From positions 1-64,000 of the forward strand of contig NZ_JRKN01000013.1 in assembly GCF_000763905.1 (NCBI RefSeq): 64,000 nucleotides of DNA, in the 5' to 3' direction. This document shows positions 26,504-36,200 of this stretch, one piece after another. This stretch comes from Paracoccus halophilus. GTDB taxonomy: Bacteria > Pseudomonadota > Alphaproteobacteria > Rhodobacterales > Rhodobacteraceae. Position 1 is the stretch's first letter; every line of letters starts with the position of its first letter. The translations under genes and the position numbers were made by a program. Below the pieces are notes generated by a model that saw only the letters and a program-made list of their open reading frames with translations, was not told the DNA's origin and made no database searches.

Positions 26504-29500
26504 TCGAAATCCTTGATTTCCGGCATGGTAAAGGGGTTCGAAATGGCGTTGATGGTAAAGTCATAGGTGATGTTGCGCCCGCCCAGCATGAAGGTCGCGC
26601 GCAGCACGTCGCCGCGCTGTTCCTTGTAGCTGGCGGCATCCAGCAGTTCCATGAAGGTCCAGGAACTGCCGGTGAACCCGACCGAGGAATCGCGCGCCAG
26701 CGGCGGCAGCAGCCGCAGCCCGGTCGATTTCCCTTCGCCCGGCCAGACCAGCGTGCGCGGCATCGAGCCGCGGGTGGTCTCGATCCTGGTATCGTTGATC
26801 ACCAGCACCGCCGATTCGACGGTCGGATGGGCATCGACCTGCTGCACGGTGACCTCGACCGCCGGGCTGGTGCCGCCGCCGGCGAAAAAGGCACGGCGGA
26901 TGCGCTCGGCCCGCTCGAACTGGCGCAGGGTGTTCAGCGACAGCCGCCCGGCGATCGGCTTGTCGGCACGCCATGTCAGCCCCTCGGGCGAGCGTTCGGC
27001 ATAGGGTTCCAGATATTCGGTGAAATAGCGGTCCATTTCGCCGCCCGGGCCAAAGAAGCGCGCGAAATTGTCGATCGACAGGCTGCGCGATGGCGAGCCA
27101 AAGGGATAGGCGCCGATGATCGTGTCGCGGCACATGAAGGTGATGCGGTCGGTCAGCGCCCGGTTCATCACCTCGATCGAGGCATCCGACGCGCCCGAGC
27201 GGAAATCGCTTTCCGCCCTGGTCACCATCTGCGCCAGCGGCTGCGGCAGCTGCGAATTGTATTGCGTCAGCGTATTGAGCAGCGTCGGCAGGGCGGCGGC
27301 GGCCTGGTCCGGGTTGTCCTCGGCCATGCGCAGGTTTTCCCAGATCGCGCCCAGATTGCCCAGAAGCGTATCGACCGGGCGGCGGCCCGGCTCGCCCTCG
27401 GCCAGCAATTGCCAGTTTTCAAAGGCTTTCGCGATGGCCTCGATCGGGGCGGTCACGCTGTTCGAGGCGCCGCCATCCTGCCCGCCGCCGCCGGCCCGCG
27501 CGGCAACCTTGCCGCCCTGCTGCGAGGCCGCGTCCATCAGGATGCGCTGCACCCCGGTCGAGCGCGACTGCAGGCGCGAGGCAAGCTGCTTGCCGATGGC
27601 GCCGGCCATGCCGCCGCCGGCGCCTTCGTCACCGCCCGCGCCGCCCTGCAGCAGCGTCGCCGGATCGACCCCTTGCAGCTCTTCGTATTCGCGCGGCAAT
27701 TGCGTCTGGCTGGCCACCGCATTCACGAGGCCGAGCAGCGGCGAGGCCGAGGCCGAGGCAGCCGTCCCGAGCGCCGCATATCGCGGCTTGTCGGCAACCA
27801 TGGAATTCAGCGTCAGATTGTCCAGCACCCTGTTCCAGGCGGCGATGAAATCGCCGCGATAGCGGTCCAGCAGATCGCGGTCCAGCCGCGCCAGACGGCC
27901 CTCGATCTCGGCCGGGTCGGCGAAATCGCCCAGCACCCACTGGTCGCGGCGCAACTCCTCGCCGACCACGGCAAGCTGGTCGTAGAAATAGCCCCAGAAA
28001 CCTTCATAGGTATAAAGCCCCGGCACGGTCAGGTCGGCCAGATCGCTGCCGTCGCGGGTGGCAAAGACCTGCGTCGCGGCATTGCCGCCCGCCGCCTCGA
28101 CCAGATTCCAGTCATCCAGCCCGACCGCCACGGCGCCGTCCCTGATGATCGCATAGGCCTGTTCGTCCAGCGGCAGTTGCGCAATGGCGGCGCGGGCGCG
28201 GTCCACCGTGGTCTGGTCCAGCGTGACCTGGATGTCGCGCCGGTCGTCCAGCACCAGCATCGCCTCGAGATGCCGCTTCAGCTGGTCCATCTGGTCCAGC
28301 CCGGTGCGGCCCGGATAATCCGCGCGCCAGCTTTGCGCGAACCATGCCCGGATGGCATCGTCATCGGTCGTCTCGCCCTGCTTGCCCAGAAGCAGATAGA
28401 CCTTGAGCGCGCGATAGATCTCGGTCATCTCGGCCGAGCGGATGATCTCCGGTATCTTGCGCTCAAGATCCAGGATCAGGCGCGGGCGCATCATGCGCTC
28501 CAGCGCGCCGGCATAGGTATCGGTCGCGACCCGGTTCAGGCGGTCGCGCTGGCTCAGGCCAAAGCCCTCCCACAGGCTGGGTTCTTCGCTGTCGCCATAG
28601 CCGGCCGGCATGGTGGCCAGATCGTTCAGCAGCGGCAGCACCGGGGTCAGGTCCGGGTCGTCGATCACGTCCTTCGACAGTTCCTCGGCGGCGGCGCGGC
28701 GCCAGGCGTCGGTCTCGGCCTCGGCGGTGCGGACGAGTTGCGTGTTCTTCCAGAAGCTGATGCCGACGGCGCTGGCGGCGCCCAGGGTCATGATGGCGAC
28801 GACGCTTAGCGCCACGCTGCGCAGCACCAGCGCCCGGCGCACCGCCTTGCGGTCATGCGACACCCAGCCCTGTTCGGGAAAGACCACGCCGCGCAACAGG
28901 TCGTGGATGAAGAAGCTTTTCCCCCGCCCCGACATGAAGCCCGAGGCGAAGCCGCCAGCGCCCGGCTCGTTGATCGCGCCCAGCACCTGGTCGATGGGCG
29001 TGCCCTCCTGCGTGCCCGAGGTGAAGTAGAACCCGCGCAGGATGGCGTTCGTCTTGTAGCGGGTGGGCTCGAACACGCGGCGCAGAAAGGCGCCGACATT
29101 GTCGCGCAACAGGGTCATCTGGCCGGGCAGGCCGAAAATCGCGATGCGGGCGACGCCGTCGGGTTCCTCGGACAGACGGTCGATGATCTCGTCGGACAGG
29201 CGCGACACGAGGCGGTCGAATTCGGCCGGCACCGCCTCATGCGTGATCGCCTTGCGATCGGCTGTCCGGAAGGTCACGCCCCAGACCAGCTTGCGCCGGT
29301 TCAGGCTGAAACTGGCGAAATATTCCCGGAAACCGGCGATCAGATCGGCCTTGGTGAACATCACATAGACCGGAAAGTCGATTTTCAGCTGCTCGTGCAG
29401 TTCCGCCAGACGGGCGCGGACGGTCTCGGCATGGGCCTGCAGGGTGGCCGCGTCCTCCTGCATCATGTCCTCGACGGAAAAGGACAGGATGACGCCATTG

Positions 29501-30126
29501 ATCGGCTGGTTGGGCCGGGTGCGCTTCAGCAGGTCGAGGAACGCATCCCAGCTGGCCTTGTCGGCGGCCTTGTCGCTGTCCTGTGTGGTATAGCGCCCGG
29601 CGGTGTCGATCAGCACCGCATCCTCGGCGAACCAGAAATCCATGTTCCGCGTGCCGCCGAAGCCGGACACCGCCTGCGTCTGGGCCAGCGGGAAATCCAG
29701 CCCGGAATTGGCCAGCGCCGTGGTCTTGCCGGCGCCGGGCGGGCCAATGATCACATACCAGGGCAGATCGTAAAGCGAGGCCGCGCCGCCCGATCTTTTC
29801 AGCACCGCCAGCGCCTCGGTCATCTTTTCGGCCAGGATCTTGCCGTCGCCCTCGGGCTCGGCGGGGATCATCGCCTCTTCGATCGCCCGCGCGGCGCGGA
29901 CCCGGCGGCGCCAGCGCAGGATCAGGACGGTCAGGAAAATGCCCAGGATCAGCCCGATCAGCACCAGCCGCCAGGTGATCCCGATCAGGGGACCCCAGCC
30001 GGTCATCGGCCCGCCGATCCAGATCGCGGCGCAAAGCGCGCCGATGCCCAGAACGGTCACGGTCCAGCGCCACCAGCCATGTTTGCGCCAGCGCGGAGTC
30101 GGAATGTAAATGCCCAGCAATCTCAA
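26482..30126 (-). CDS. tssM: T6SS membrane complex protein TssM (IcmF)
   Basis: A 1214-residue inner-membrane and periplasmic protein, the main scaffold of the trans-envelope complex. Two membrane segments lie near residues 21-70. A Walker A GTPase loop is present (GPPGAGKTT, 128-136), so this TssM should bind nucleotide. A third membrane segment near 435-460 leads to the large periplasmic part. A Gly/Ala-rich insert (about residues 820-880) is unusual. It overlaps tssL upstream as ATGA. In most systems TssM docks on the lipoprotein TssJ, which I cannot find here. Confidence 0.95.
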   Translation of the reverse strand: MRLLGIYIPTPRWRKHGWWRWTVTVLGIGALCAAIWIGGPMTGWGPLIGITWRLVLIGLILGIFLTVLILRWRRRVRAARAIEEAMIPAEPEGDGKILAEKMTEALAVLKRSGGAASLYDLPWYVIIGPPGAGKTTALANSGLDFPLAQTQAVSGFGGTRNMDFWFAEDAVLIDTAGRYTTQDSDKAADKASWDAFLDLLKRTRPNQPINGVILSFSVEDMMQEDAATLQAHAETVRARLAELHEQLKIDFPVYVMFTKADLIAGFREYFASFSLNRRKLVWGVTFRTADRKAITHEAVPAEFDRLVSRLSDEIIDRLSEEPDGVARIAIFGLPGQMTLLRDNVGAFLRRVFEPTRYKTNAILRGFYFTSGTQEGTPIDQVLGAINEPGAGGFASGFMSGRGKSFFIHDLLRGVVFPEQGWVSHDRKAVRRALVLRSVALSVVAIMTLGAASAVGISFWKNTQLVRTAEAETDAWRRAAAEELSKDVIDDPDLTPVLPLLNDLATMPAGYGDSEEPSLWEGFGLSQRDRLNRVATDTYAGALERMMRPRLILDLERKIPEIIRSAEMTEIYRALKVYLLLGKQGETTDDDAIRAWFAQSWRADYPGRTGLDQMDQLKRHLEAMLVLDDRRDIQVTLDQTTVDRARAAIAQLPLDEQAYAIIRDGAVAVGLDDWNLVEAAGGNAATQVFATRDGSDLADLTVPGLYTYEGFWGYFYDQLAVVGEELRRDQWVLGDFADPAEIEGRLARLDRDLLDRYRGDFIAAWNRVLDNLTLNSMVADKPRYAALGTAASASASPLLGLVNAVASQTQLPREYEELQGVDPATLLQGGAGGDEGAGGGMAGAIGKQLASRLQSRSTGVQRILMDAASQQGGKVAARAGGGGQDGGASNSVTAPIEAIAKAFENWQLLAEGEPGRRPVDTLLGNLGAIWENLRMAEDNPDQAAAALPTLLNTLTQYNSQLPQPLAQMVTRAESDFRSGASDASIEVMNRALTDRITFMCRDTIIGAYPFGSPSRSLSIDNFARFFGPGGEMDRYFTEYLEPYAERSPEGLTWRADKPIAGRLSLNTLRQFERAERIRRAFFAGGGTSPAVEVTVQQVDAHPTVESAVLVINDTRIETTRGSMPRTLVWPGEGKSTGLRLLPPLARDSSVGFTGSSWTFMELLDAASYKEQRGDVLRATFMLGGRNITYDFTINAISNPFTMPEIKDFECPQSID

Positions 30127-31799
30127 TTCGCGACCTCCGGCACCGGGGCGGCGGGCGGCGCATAGGTGCCTTCGCGCGCCAACATGATCTCGACCCGGCG
30201 ATTGTCGGCCCGGCCCTCGGCCGTGCTGTTGTCGCCGACCGGGTCGTCCTCGCCCCGGCCTTCGGTCGTGACGCGGGTGGCATCGGTCAGAAGCGGGTTC
30301 AGCACGGTCGACACCGCATCGGCGCGCGCCCTGGAAAGCTGGTAATTGTCCTTGAACCGGCCCCGGCCGGACAGCGGCACATTGTCGGTATGCCCCTCGA
30401 TCAGGATCGGGCCCTGTTCGGCGTTCAGCACCTCGGCGATGCGGGCGGCAAGCTGGGCAAAGCCGGGCTTGACCTCGACCGAGCCGGTATCGAACAGTTG
30501 CAGATCGCCCACCCGGATCGCGATGTAATCGCCCTTGGCATCGACCGAGACGCTGCCATCCGCGATCTCGTCGCCAAAGGCGGCGCGGATGCGGTCAAGC
30601 TGCGGGATCGCGGCGACAAAGGGCGCGCTCTGCACGGTGCGGTCGATCTGGATCCCCGACGCGCCGATCGCGACATCGCGCAGGCTTTCGGCGGCAACGG
30701 CGGCATCGCGGTTGATCAGCGTCAGCAGGGTCGCGAACAGCCCGACCAGCGCCAGCGCGGCGATCCCCGCCACCGCCGCCACCGGGATCGAGGCGAAGCG
30801 CCTGCCCCTGCCCTGCACCACCGGCTGCCACATGACCGAGATATCCTCGTCCGGGCGCGGATGGACGCGGCGCAGGCTTTCATAGATGGCGCTGCGGATG
30901 CGCGACAGTTCCGCCGCGCCATTGGGCATGGTGCGGAACTGGCCCTCGAATCCCAGCGACAGGCAGACCAGCATCAGTTCCAGCAGGTTATAGTTCTGGG
31001 CCGGGGCCTGAAGGGCCTTTTCCGCCTCCTGGAAAAAGCCGACGCCGGAATCGCGCTTGTGAAAGAACCGCGCGACCATGGAATATTGCTGCCAGTTGCC
31101 GCGATCGCCGCCGGGCAGGTTCTGCACGATATCGTCCGCCGTGCCCGACAGCGCGTATTTCGCCACCAGCGCCTCATGCGGGTTGATACCGGCGGAAAGC
31201 GCATTGCGCTCGAACCGGTCGATTTCGCGGGTGACATGCTCCATCAGCGGCGCGACCTGCAATTCGACCAGCCCGGTGCGCAACCGGCCCAGCAGGATCA
31301 GGAGGCTCGCTGCAGCCGCCAGCAAGGGGTTCGAGGAGGAGGCCGCGCCCAGATCGCGGACCCGCAACGCCTCGGCCAAGGGGATGCGCGGCGCGTGGCT
31401 GACCATCCCGGGCTGCTGCGCGTCCAGATCGGGAAAGAAGCCGCGCTGATCCGGCCCCGCCGCGCGCCCGATCTGCGACGGGTCGCCGTAATTCGGCCAG
31501 GGCGAGCCCGAAGGGCCCGCGCCATGGCCCTGCCCCGGCTGCGGATATGGCTGGTATCCCTGCGGCGGCTGGCCCTGCGCCGGCCGGGCCGGGCCGCCGA
31601 TCCAGGTCGAGCCCTGCCCGCCCCCCTGCGGCGGCGGGCCAAAGGGCGAGCCACCGTCCTGCCCCGGCGGGCCGATCCGGGTCCGGCCATCGTCGCGCCC
31701 CGCCCCGGCCTGCGGATAGGTCCAGGCGTCCCGGCGCGGCGCGCCCGGCAGCGGGCCGCCGAACACCGTCTTGTCGTTGTCGTCACCCTTGCCTGCCAT
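30123..31799 (-). CDS. tssL: T6SS protein TssL (DotU) with C-terminal OmpA domain
   Basis: A 558-residue inner-membrane protein. The first 120 residues are a Gly/Pro/Gln-rich, presumably disordered leader. The DotU cytoplasmic domain follows, then one membrane segment (VAGIAALALVGLFATLLTLI), then an OmpA-like peptidoglycan-binding domain with GHTDNVPL, LSRARADAV and NRRVEIML. This makes it an evolved TssL that anchors the complex to the cell wall itself. The ATG at 31799 overlaps the tssK stop as ATGA; an in-frame start at 31823 is inside tssK. Confidence 0.95.
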   Translation of the reverse strand: MAGKGDDNDKTVFGGPLPGAPRRDAWTYPQAGAGRDDGRTRIGPPGQDGGSPFGPPPQGGGQGSTWIGGPARPAQGQPPQGYQPYPQPGQGHGAGPSGSPWPNYGDPSQIGRAAGPDQRGFFPDLDAQQPGMVSHAPRIPLAEALRVRDLGAASSSNPLLAAAASLLILLGRLRTGLVELQVAPLMEHVTREIDRFERNALSAGINPHEALVAKYALSGTADDIVQNLPGGDRGNWQQYSMVARFFHKRDSGVGFFQEAEKALQAPAQNYNLLELMLVCLSLGFEGQFRTMPNGAAELSRIRSAIYESLRRVHPRPDEDISVMWQPVVQGRGRRFASIPVAAVAGIAALALVGLFATLLTLINRDAAVAAESLRDVAIGASGIQIDRTVQSAPFVAAIPQLDRIRAAFGDEIADGSVSVDAKGDYIAIRVGDLQLFDTGSVEVKPGFAQLAARIAEVLNAEQGPILIEGHTDNVPLSGRGRFKDNYQLSRARADAVSTVLNPLLTDATRVTTEGRGEDDPVGDNSTAEGRADNRRVEIMLAREGTYAPPAAPVPEVAN

Positions 31800-33133
31800 C
31801 AGGACCTCTCGGGCACGGCCCACAGTTCCAGTTTCAGATGCGGCCAGTCACCGGCGAAATGCATGCCGATGGCCGGCGCGGTCGAGAATTCGCGCCATAG
31901 CGGCGAATTTCGCTCAAGCCGGAAATACACGTTCGAGGACAGCACGCGGATCTGTCGCGGCGGGTTCGGCAGATGCTGCAAGCCGATGCCCGGCAGGTTG
32001 TTGTTCACGATTTCCGACATGCGGGTGTTCGGGCCGACCTTGCAGAGCTCGGGGAATTGCGACTGCACCTGGGTCAGGGGCTTGGCGCTTTCCACCTCGA
32101 TGATGAAAGCCGCCTCGCGGAACAGGTTGCGGTCGGCGACCTCGGCCAGATAGGAGTTCTGCCGCACCTGCCGCAGCGGCAGACGGATCGCGCGGCCGAC
32201 ATCGCGCGACAGCAGGCGCTGGATATCGGCCACCAGCTCGGCAAAGCTTTCCCTGGGGTTTTCGTGGTCATAGGGCGGGTAATCCGGCGCATGGCGGTTG
32301 CCGCTGTCGAAGGTCGTCAATTCGCCGGCCAGCGCGACCAGTTCGCGATACAGCGCCTCGGGGTGGACGGCGAGCGTGCGCGACAGGTGGCGCATGACGC
32401 CGATCTGGCGGTTCAGCGCCATCAGCATCAGGTAGTCGCTGGCCTGCAAGCCGCCCCCGGCCGAGGGGTCCGTCGCATAACGCGCGAGGCTTTCCAGCCG
32501 CGCCTCGATCCAGCCGATCACGCGGGTCAGATAGCCCAGGATCTGCGGATGCGCGGCAATGACCAGCGCCGGCGGCGGAAAGGTCTCGTCCAGCGTGACG
32601 ACGCCGTCGCGCACCTCGGAGATGCGGGCAAGGCGCAGGTTCTGATAGCCCGGACGCGGCGTCTTGCGCACCGCCAGTTCCAGCCGCGGCACAGCCAGTT
32701 CCAGCAATTGCTCGATCCGCGCCGACGAGGCGCTGTCGCTGACGGTTTCCGTGATCACGCCCCAGCGGGTGGTCGCGCCCTCCTCTTCATGGGGCGAGGC
32801 GTCGCGCATATTGGGCGAACTGTCGGGCAGGGTCAGCCAGACGAACTGGCCGGCGGCATCCTCGGGCACGCGGACCGGCAGCGGCAGCGGCCCGGTGCCC
32901 GGCGCGTCAAAGGGCGTCCCGTCCGGCATGATGCCCGACACGGCACGCAGCGCGATCATGCCCTGCTGCGCCTGATCGCGGTCCAGGACCAGTTCGCCCA
33001 CGCCCCAGGGATAGGGGGTGATCAGCCGGGTGCGGGCGCTGACCAGATGCTCGTGATAGCGGTCGGCCTGCTGCAGATGCTGCGGCTGAAGGAAAAGCCC
33101 TTCCTTCCAGGCGACCTTGCTGAACCAGGACAT
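31799..33133 (-). CDS. tssK: T6SS baseplate protein TssK
   Basis: A 444-residue baseplate component connecting the wedge (TssEFG) to the membrane complex. The N-terminus KVAWKEGLFLQPQHLQQ is diagnostic, and the C-terminal L-x-x-LPNPPRQIRVL and YFRLE segments agree. Length is normal. It is first in the tssK-tssL-tssM-tagF-pppA-ppkA run, whose promoter must lie in the 109-base gap between 33134 and 33242. Confidence 0.96.
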   Translation of the reverse strand: MSWFSKVAWKEGLFLQPQHLQQADRYHEHLVSARTRLITPYPWGVGELVLDRDQAQQGMIALRAVSGIMPDGTPFDAPGTGPLPLPVRVPEDAAGQFVWLTLPDSSPNMRDASPHEEEGATTRWGVITETVSDSASSARIEQLLELAVPRLELAVRKTPRPGYQNLRLARISEVRDGVVTLDETFPPPALVIAAHPQILGYLTRVIGWIEARLESLARYATDPSAGGGLQASDYLMLMALNRQIGVMRHLSRTLAVHPEALYRELVALAGELTTFDSGNRHAPDYPPYDHENPRESFAELVADIQRLLSRDVGRAIRLPLRQVRQNSYLAEVADRNLFREAAFIIEVESAKPLTQVQSQFPELCKVGPNTRMSEIVNNNLPGIGLQHLPNPPRQIRVLSSNVYFRLERNSPLWREFSTAPAIGMHFAGDWPHLKLELWAVPERS

Positions 33134-33242
33134 GCGTCACTGACCCCCAAAAAAGACTTCGTTACAATGCCGCCGCCGCACATGCACAGGACAGGCCCGT
33201 GACGGTTGGCGCAGACTAACGGCGCCCCGGACCGGAAGCCAG

Positions 33243-36200
33243 TCAGAATTGCCAGCGCAACTGGCCGGATACGCCGACACTGTCCAGGCGGTCGCCGTAA
33301 CGCGCATCGATCCGCGCCCCGGCGCTGAGCTGGCGGCCCCGCGATTTCGGCCCCAGCACCTTGATCCAGTTGGCGCCGATGCTGATCTCGCCATAGGATC
33401 CCAGGTTTTCCGATTCCAGCCTTTGCGGCGTGAATTCCGCATCATTGTCCCGCCGGAAAACCGAGATCGTCGGATCGGCGAAATCCTTGTACCAGGTGCC
33501 GGTGACAAAGGTGGACAGCGCCGAATTTTCGCTTTGCTGTACAAAGGTTTTGGCAAGCGTCGCGCCGACAAAGCCGATCTTGCGGCTGCTGTCGTCGAAG
33601 ATGACGCGATAGCCGTCGTCGAAGGCGATGGAATCGGTGGACATCTCGGACCAGGCAAAGCCGAGCGTCGGCACCACGGCCCAGCCGCTTTCGCCGATCA
33701 GGACACCATAGCTGACCGAGCCGCTCAGCGTCCAGGCATCGCTGGAGAAGTCGGTCTCGCTCAGCCCCAGCCCCGCGCGGCCGGCCACAGGGTTGTTTTC
33801 GATGGTGAAATCGGTCTTTTCGATCCGGTATTGCAGATCCGCCTGGAAGGCTCCGCGGGTGGCGGTGGCGTAGACGCCGACATAGCGCTGTTCGAAATCG
33901 GTCGAGTTATAGCTGGTCAGCGTCCCGCTCAGGCTGCGCGAATTGTTCGGATCGATGGCGTAAACCGGCTGGTTCGTATCGCCGCGGTTGATCCCGCCCA
34001 GCACGCCGAAGGCCATGTCCCAGCCGCCGAAACGGTCATCGAAACAGGCCAGATCGGTGCCGACCTGCATACCGTAGTAATCGGCCGTGATTTCGCTCGA
34101 CACCCTGCTGATGCCATTGCTGGTCGAGCCGTCCGCCGTCGCATGACCGCCGGTGACCCGGCCCCAGCTGCCCACCCCGCAGGGCTTCTGCTCATCCTCA
34201 TAAGCCAGCGCGGTCACAAAGGGGCTGGTCGGGCGGTTGATGACCGAGCCGATCAGCGATTGCGTCAGCGCCACATTGCCAAACAGCGCGCCGATTGCCG
34301 GGTTGGTCTGGCTGACCAGAACCACATCCCCGCCCCGGCCAAGCTGCTCGACCGAATAGACGATCCGCTCGGAGATCGAGGGCAGATCGCTATGGCTGAA
34401 GTCAAAGCTGTTCTCGGCGCGGAACGCCTCGTCGACATCCATCAGCGTCAGCCGGTTGTCGCTGGCCAGCACCGCGTTTTCATCGACGAAGTTCAGCTCC
34501 AGCGCATAGAGCCCGGTCGCGGCACCGCCGTTGATGACGATCCGGTCGGTGCTTCTTGCGGCGACATCGATATCCAGACGATATTCGCCACTGCCGTCAA
34601 GGCCGCCGACGCGCAGGGTATCGCCGGCCAAATTATCCTCCAGGTTGATCACGCCGTCATTCGTGAGACGGCCGCTGACGGCCACGCCCCGGCCGTCCAC
34701 ATTGACGCTGCCATTGTTCAGCAGATCGCCGTCCAGCCGGCCGCGCAGACCCAGCTCGACGTCGTCACCGCCGACCACGGTCCGCCCGGCCGTGACGCGC
34801 TGCCCCGCCGCGATATTATAGTTGCTGTCCAGCTGCAGATCGCCGCTGACGCTGAAAGTATCGGAGAGCAGCAGCTCGCCGCCAAGATAGATCAGGTCGC
34901 CGTCGATCCTGCCGGCCAGGTCGGCCTCGCCATCCGTCGTCAGCGACCCTTCCAGAAGCCCCGTTGCGGCCTGGGTGAAACTTCCGCTGTTACCCACCGC
35001 GCCAGTGATCGCACCATCCAGTTGGACCTCGCCTTCCAGCGCGTTTGTCAGGCCATCGGCGACGCTCAGAGACCTGCCTTGCGCCACATTCAACCCGGCG
35101 CCGCCATCATTACGCAGTGCGCCGCGCACGCTCAGCGTCCCGATCACGCCCAGCGTGCCGCCGCTCTGGTTGGTCAGATTGCCGGTGACCCGGCCGCCAA
35201 GCGTCGCTGTGCCCGCGTTGACAAGCGAGGCGATGGTGCCGGTTCCGCTGACCGAACTGCTCGCCGCATTGGTCAGCCGCCCGTGCACGATGCCGCCCGA
35301 CAACACTGTCGAGGCGGCATTTCTGCCGTTGCCATTGACGATATTGCCGCGCACCCGGCCGGCGATCGTTAGCCCGGCATTGTTGGTGATTAGCGAATCT
35401 TCATCACGCGGATCGGTGGACAGCACCGTCCCGGCGGCGACCGTCACCTGCCCGTTATTGACCAGCGCCGAAACCCGCAGGTTGCCGGTATCGACGCTGG
35501 TGTTCAACACGCCTGTGGCGTCATTTTCAAGTGCACCCACCCGGCCGCCAAGCGTCGCGCTGCCAGCGTTATCGAGGTTGGTGATGGTGCCGGTCCCGGT
35601 GACGGCGCTGCCCCGGGCATTGGCTAGCAGCCCATTCACGATGCCGCCGGACAACACTGTCGAGGCGGCATTTCTGCCGTTGCCATTGACGATATTGCCG
35701 CGCACCCGACCGGCGATCGTCAACCGTGAATTGTTGGTGATCCGCGAATCTTCATCACGCGGATCGGTGGACAGCACCGTCCCGGCGGCGACCGTCACCC
35801 GCCCGTTATTGACCAGTTCCGAAACCCGCAGGTTGCCGGTATCGGCGCTGGTGTTCAGCACACCCGTGGCGTCATTTTCAAGTGCACCCACCCGGCCGCC
35901 GAGCGTCGCGCTGCCGGCATTGTCGAGCCTCACGATGGTGCCGTTCCCGCTGACCGAACTGCCCCGGGCATTGGTCAGCAGCCCGCTCACGGTGCCGCCG
36001 GACAACACTGTCGAGGCGGTATTGCTGGCGTCGCCATTGGTGATATCGCCATGCACGCTGCCGGCGATCGTCAGCCGGGAATTGTTGGTGATCCGCGAAT
36101 TGGCATCTTCCGGATCAGTGGACAGCACCGTCCCGGCGGCGACCGTCACCTGCCCGTTATTGACCAGCCCCGAGACCCGCAGGTTGCCGGTCCCGGCGCT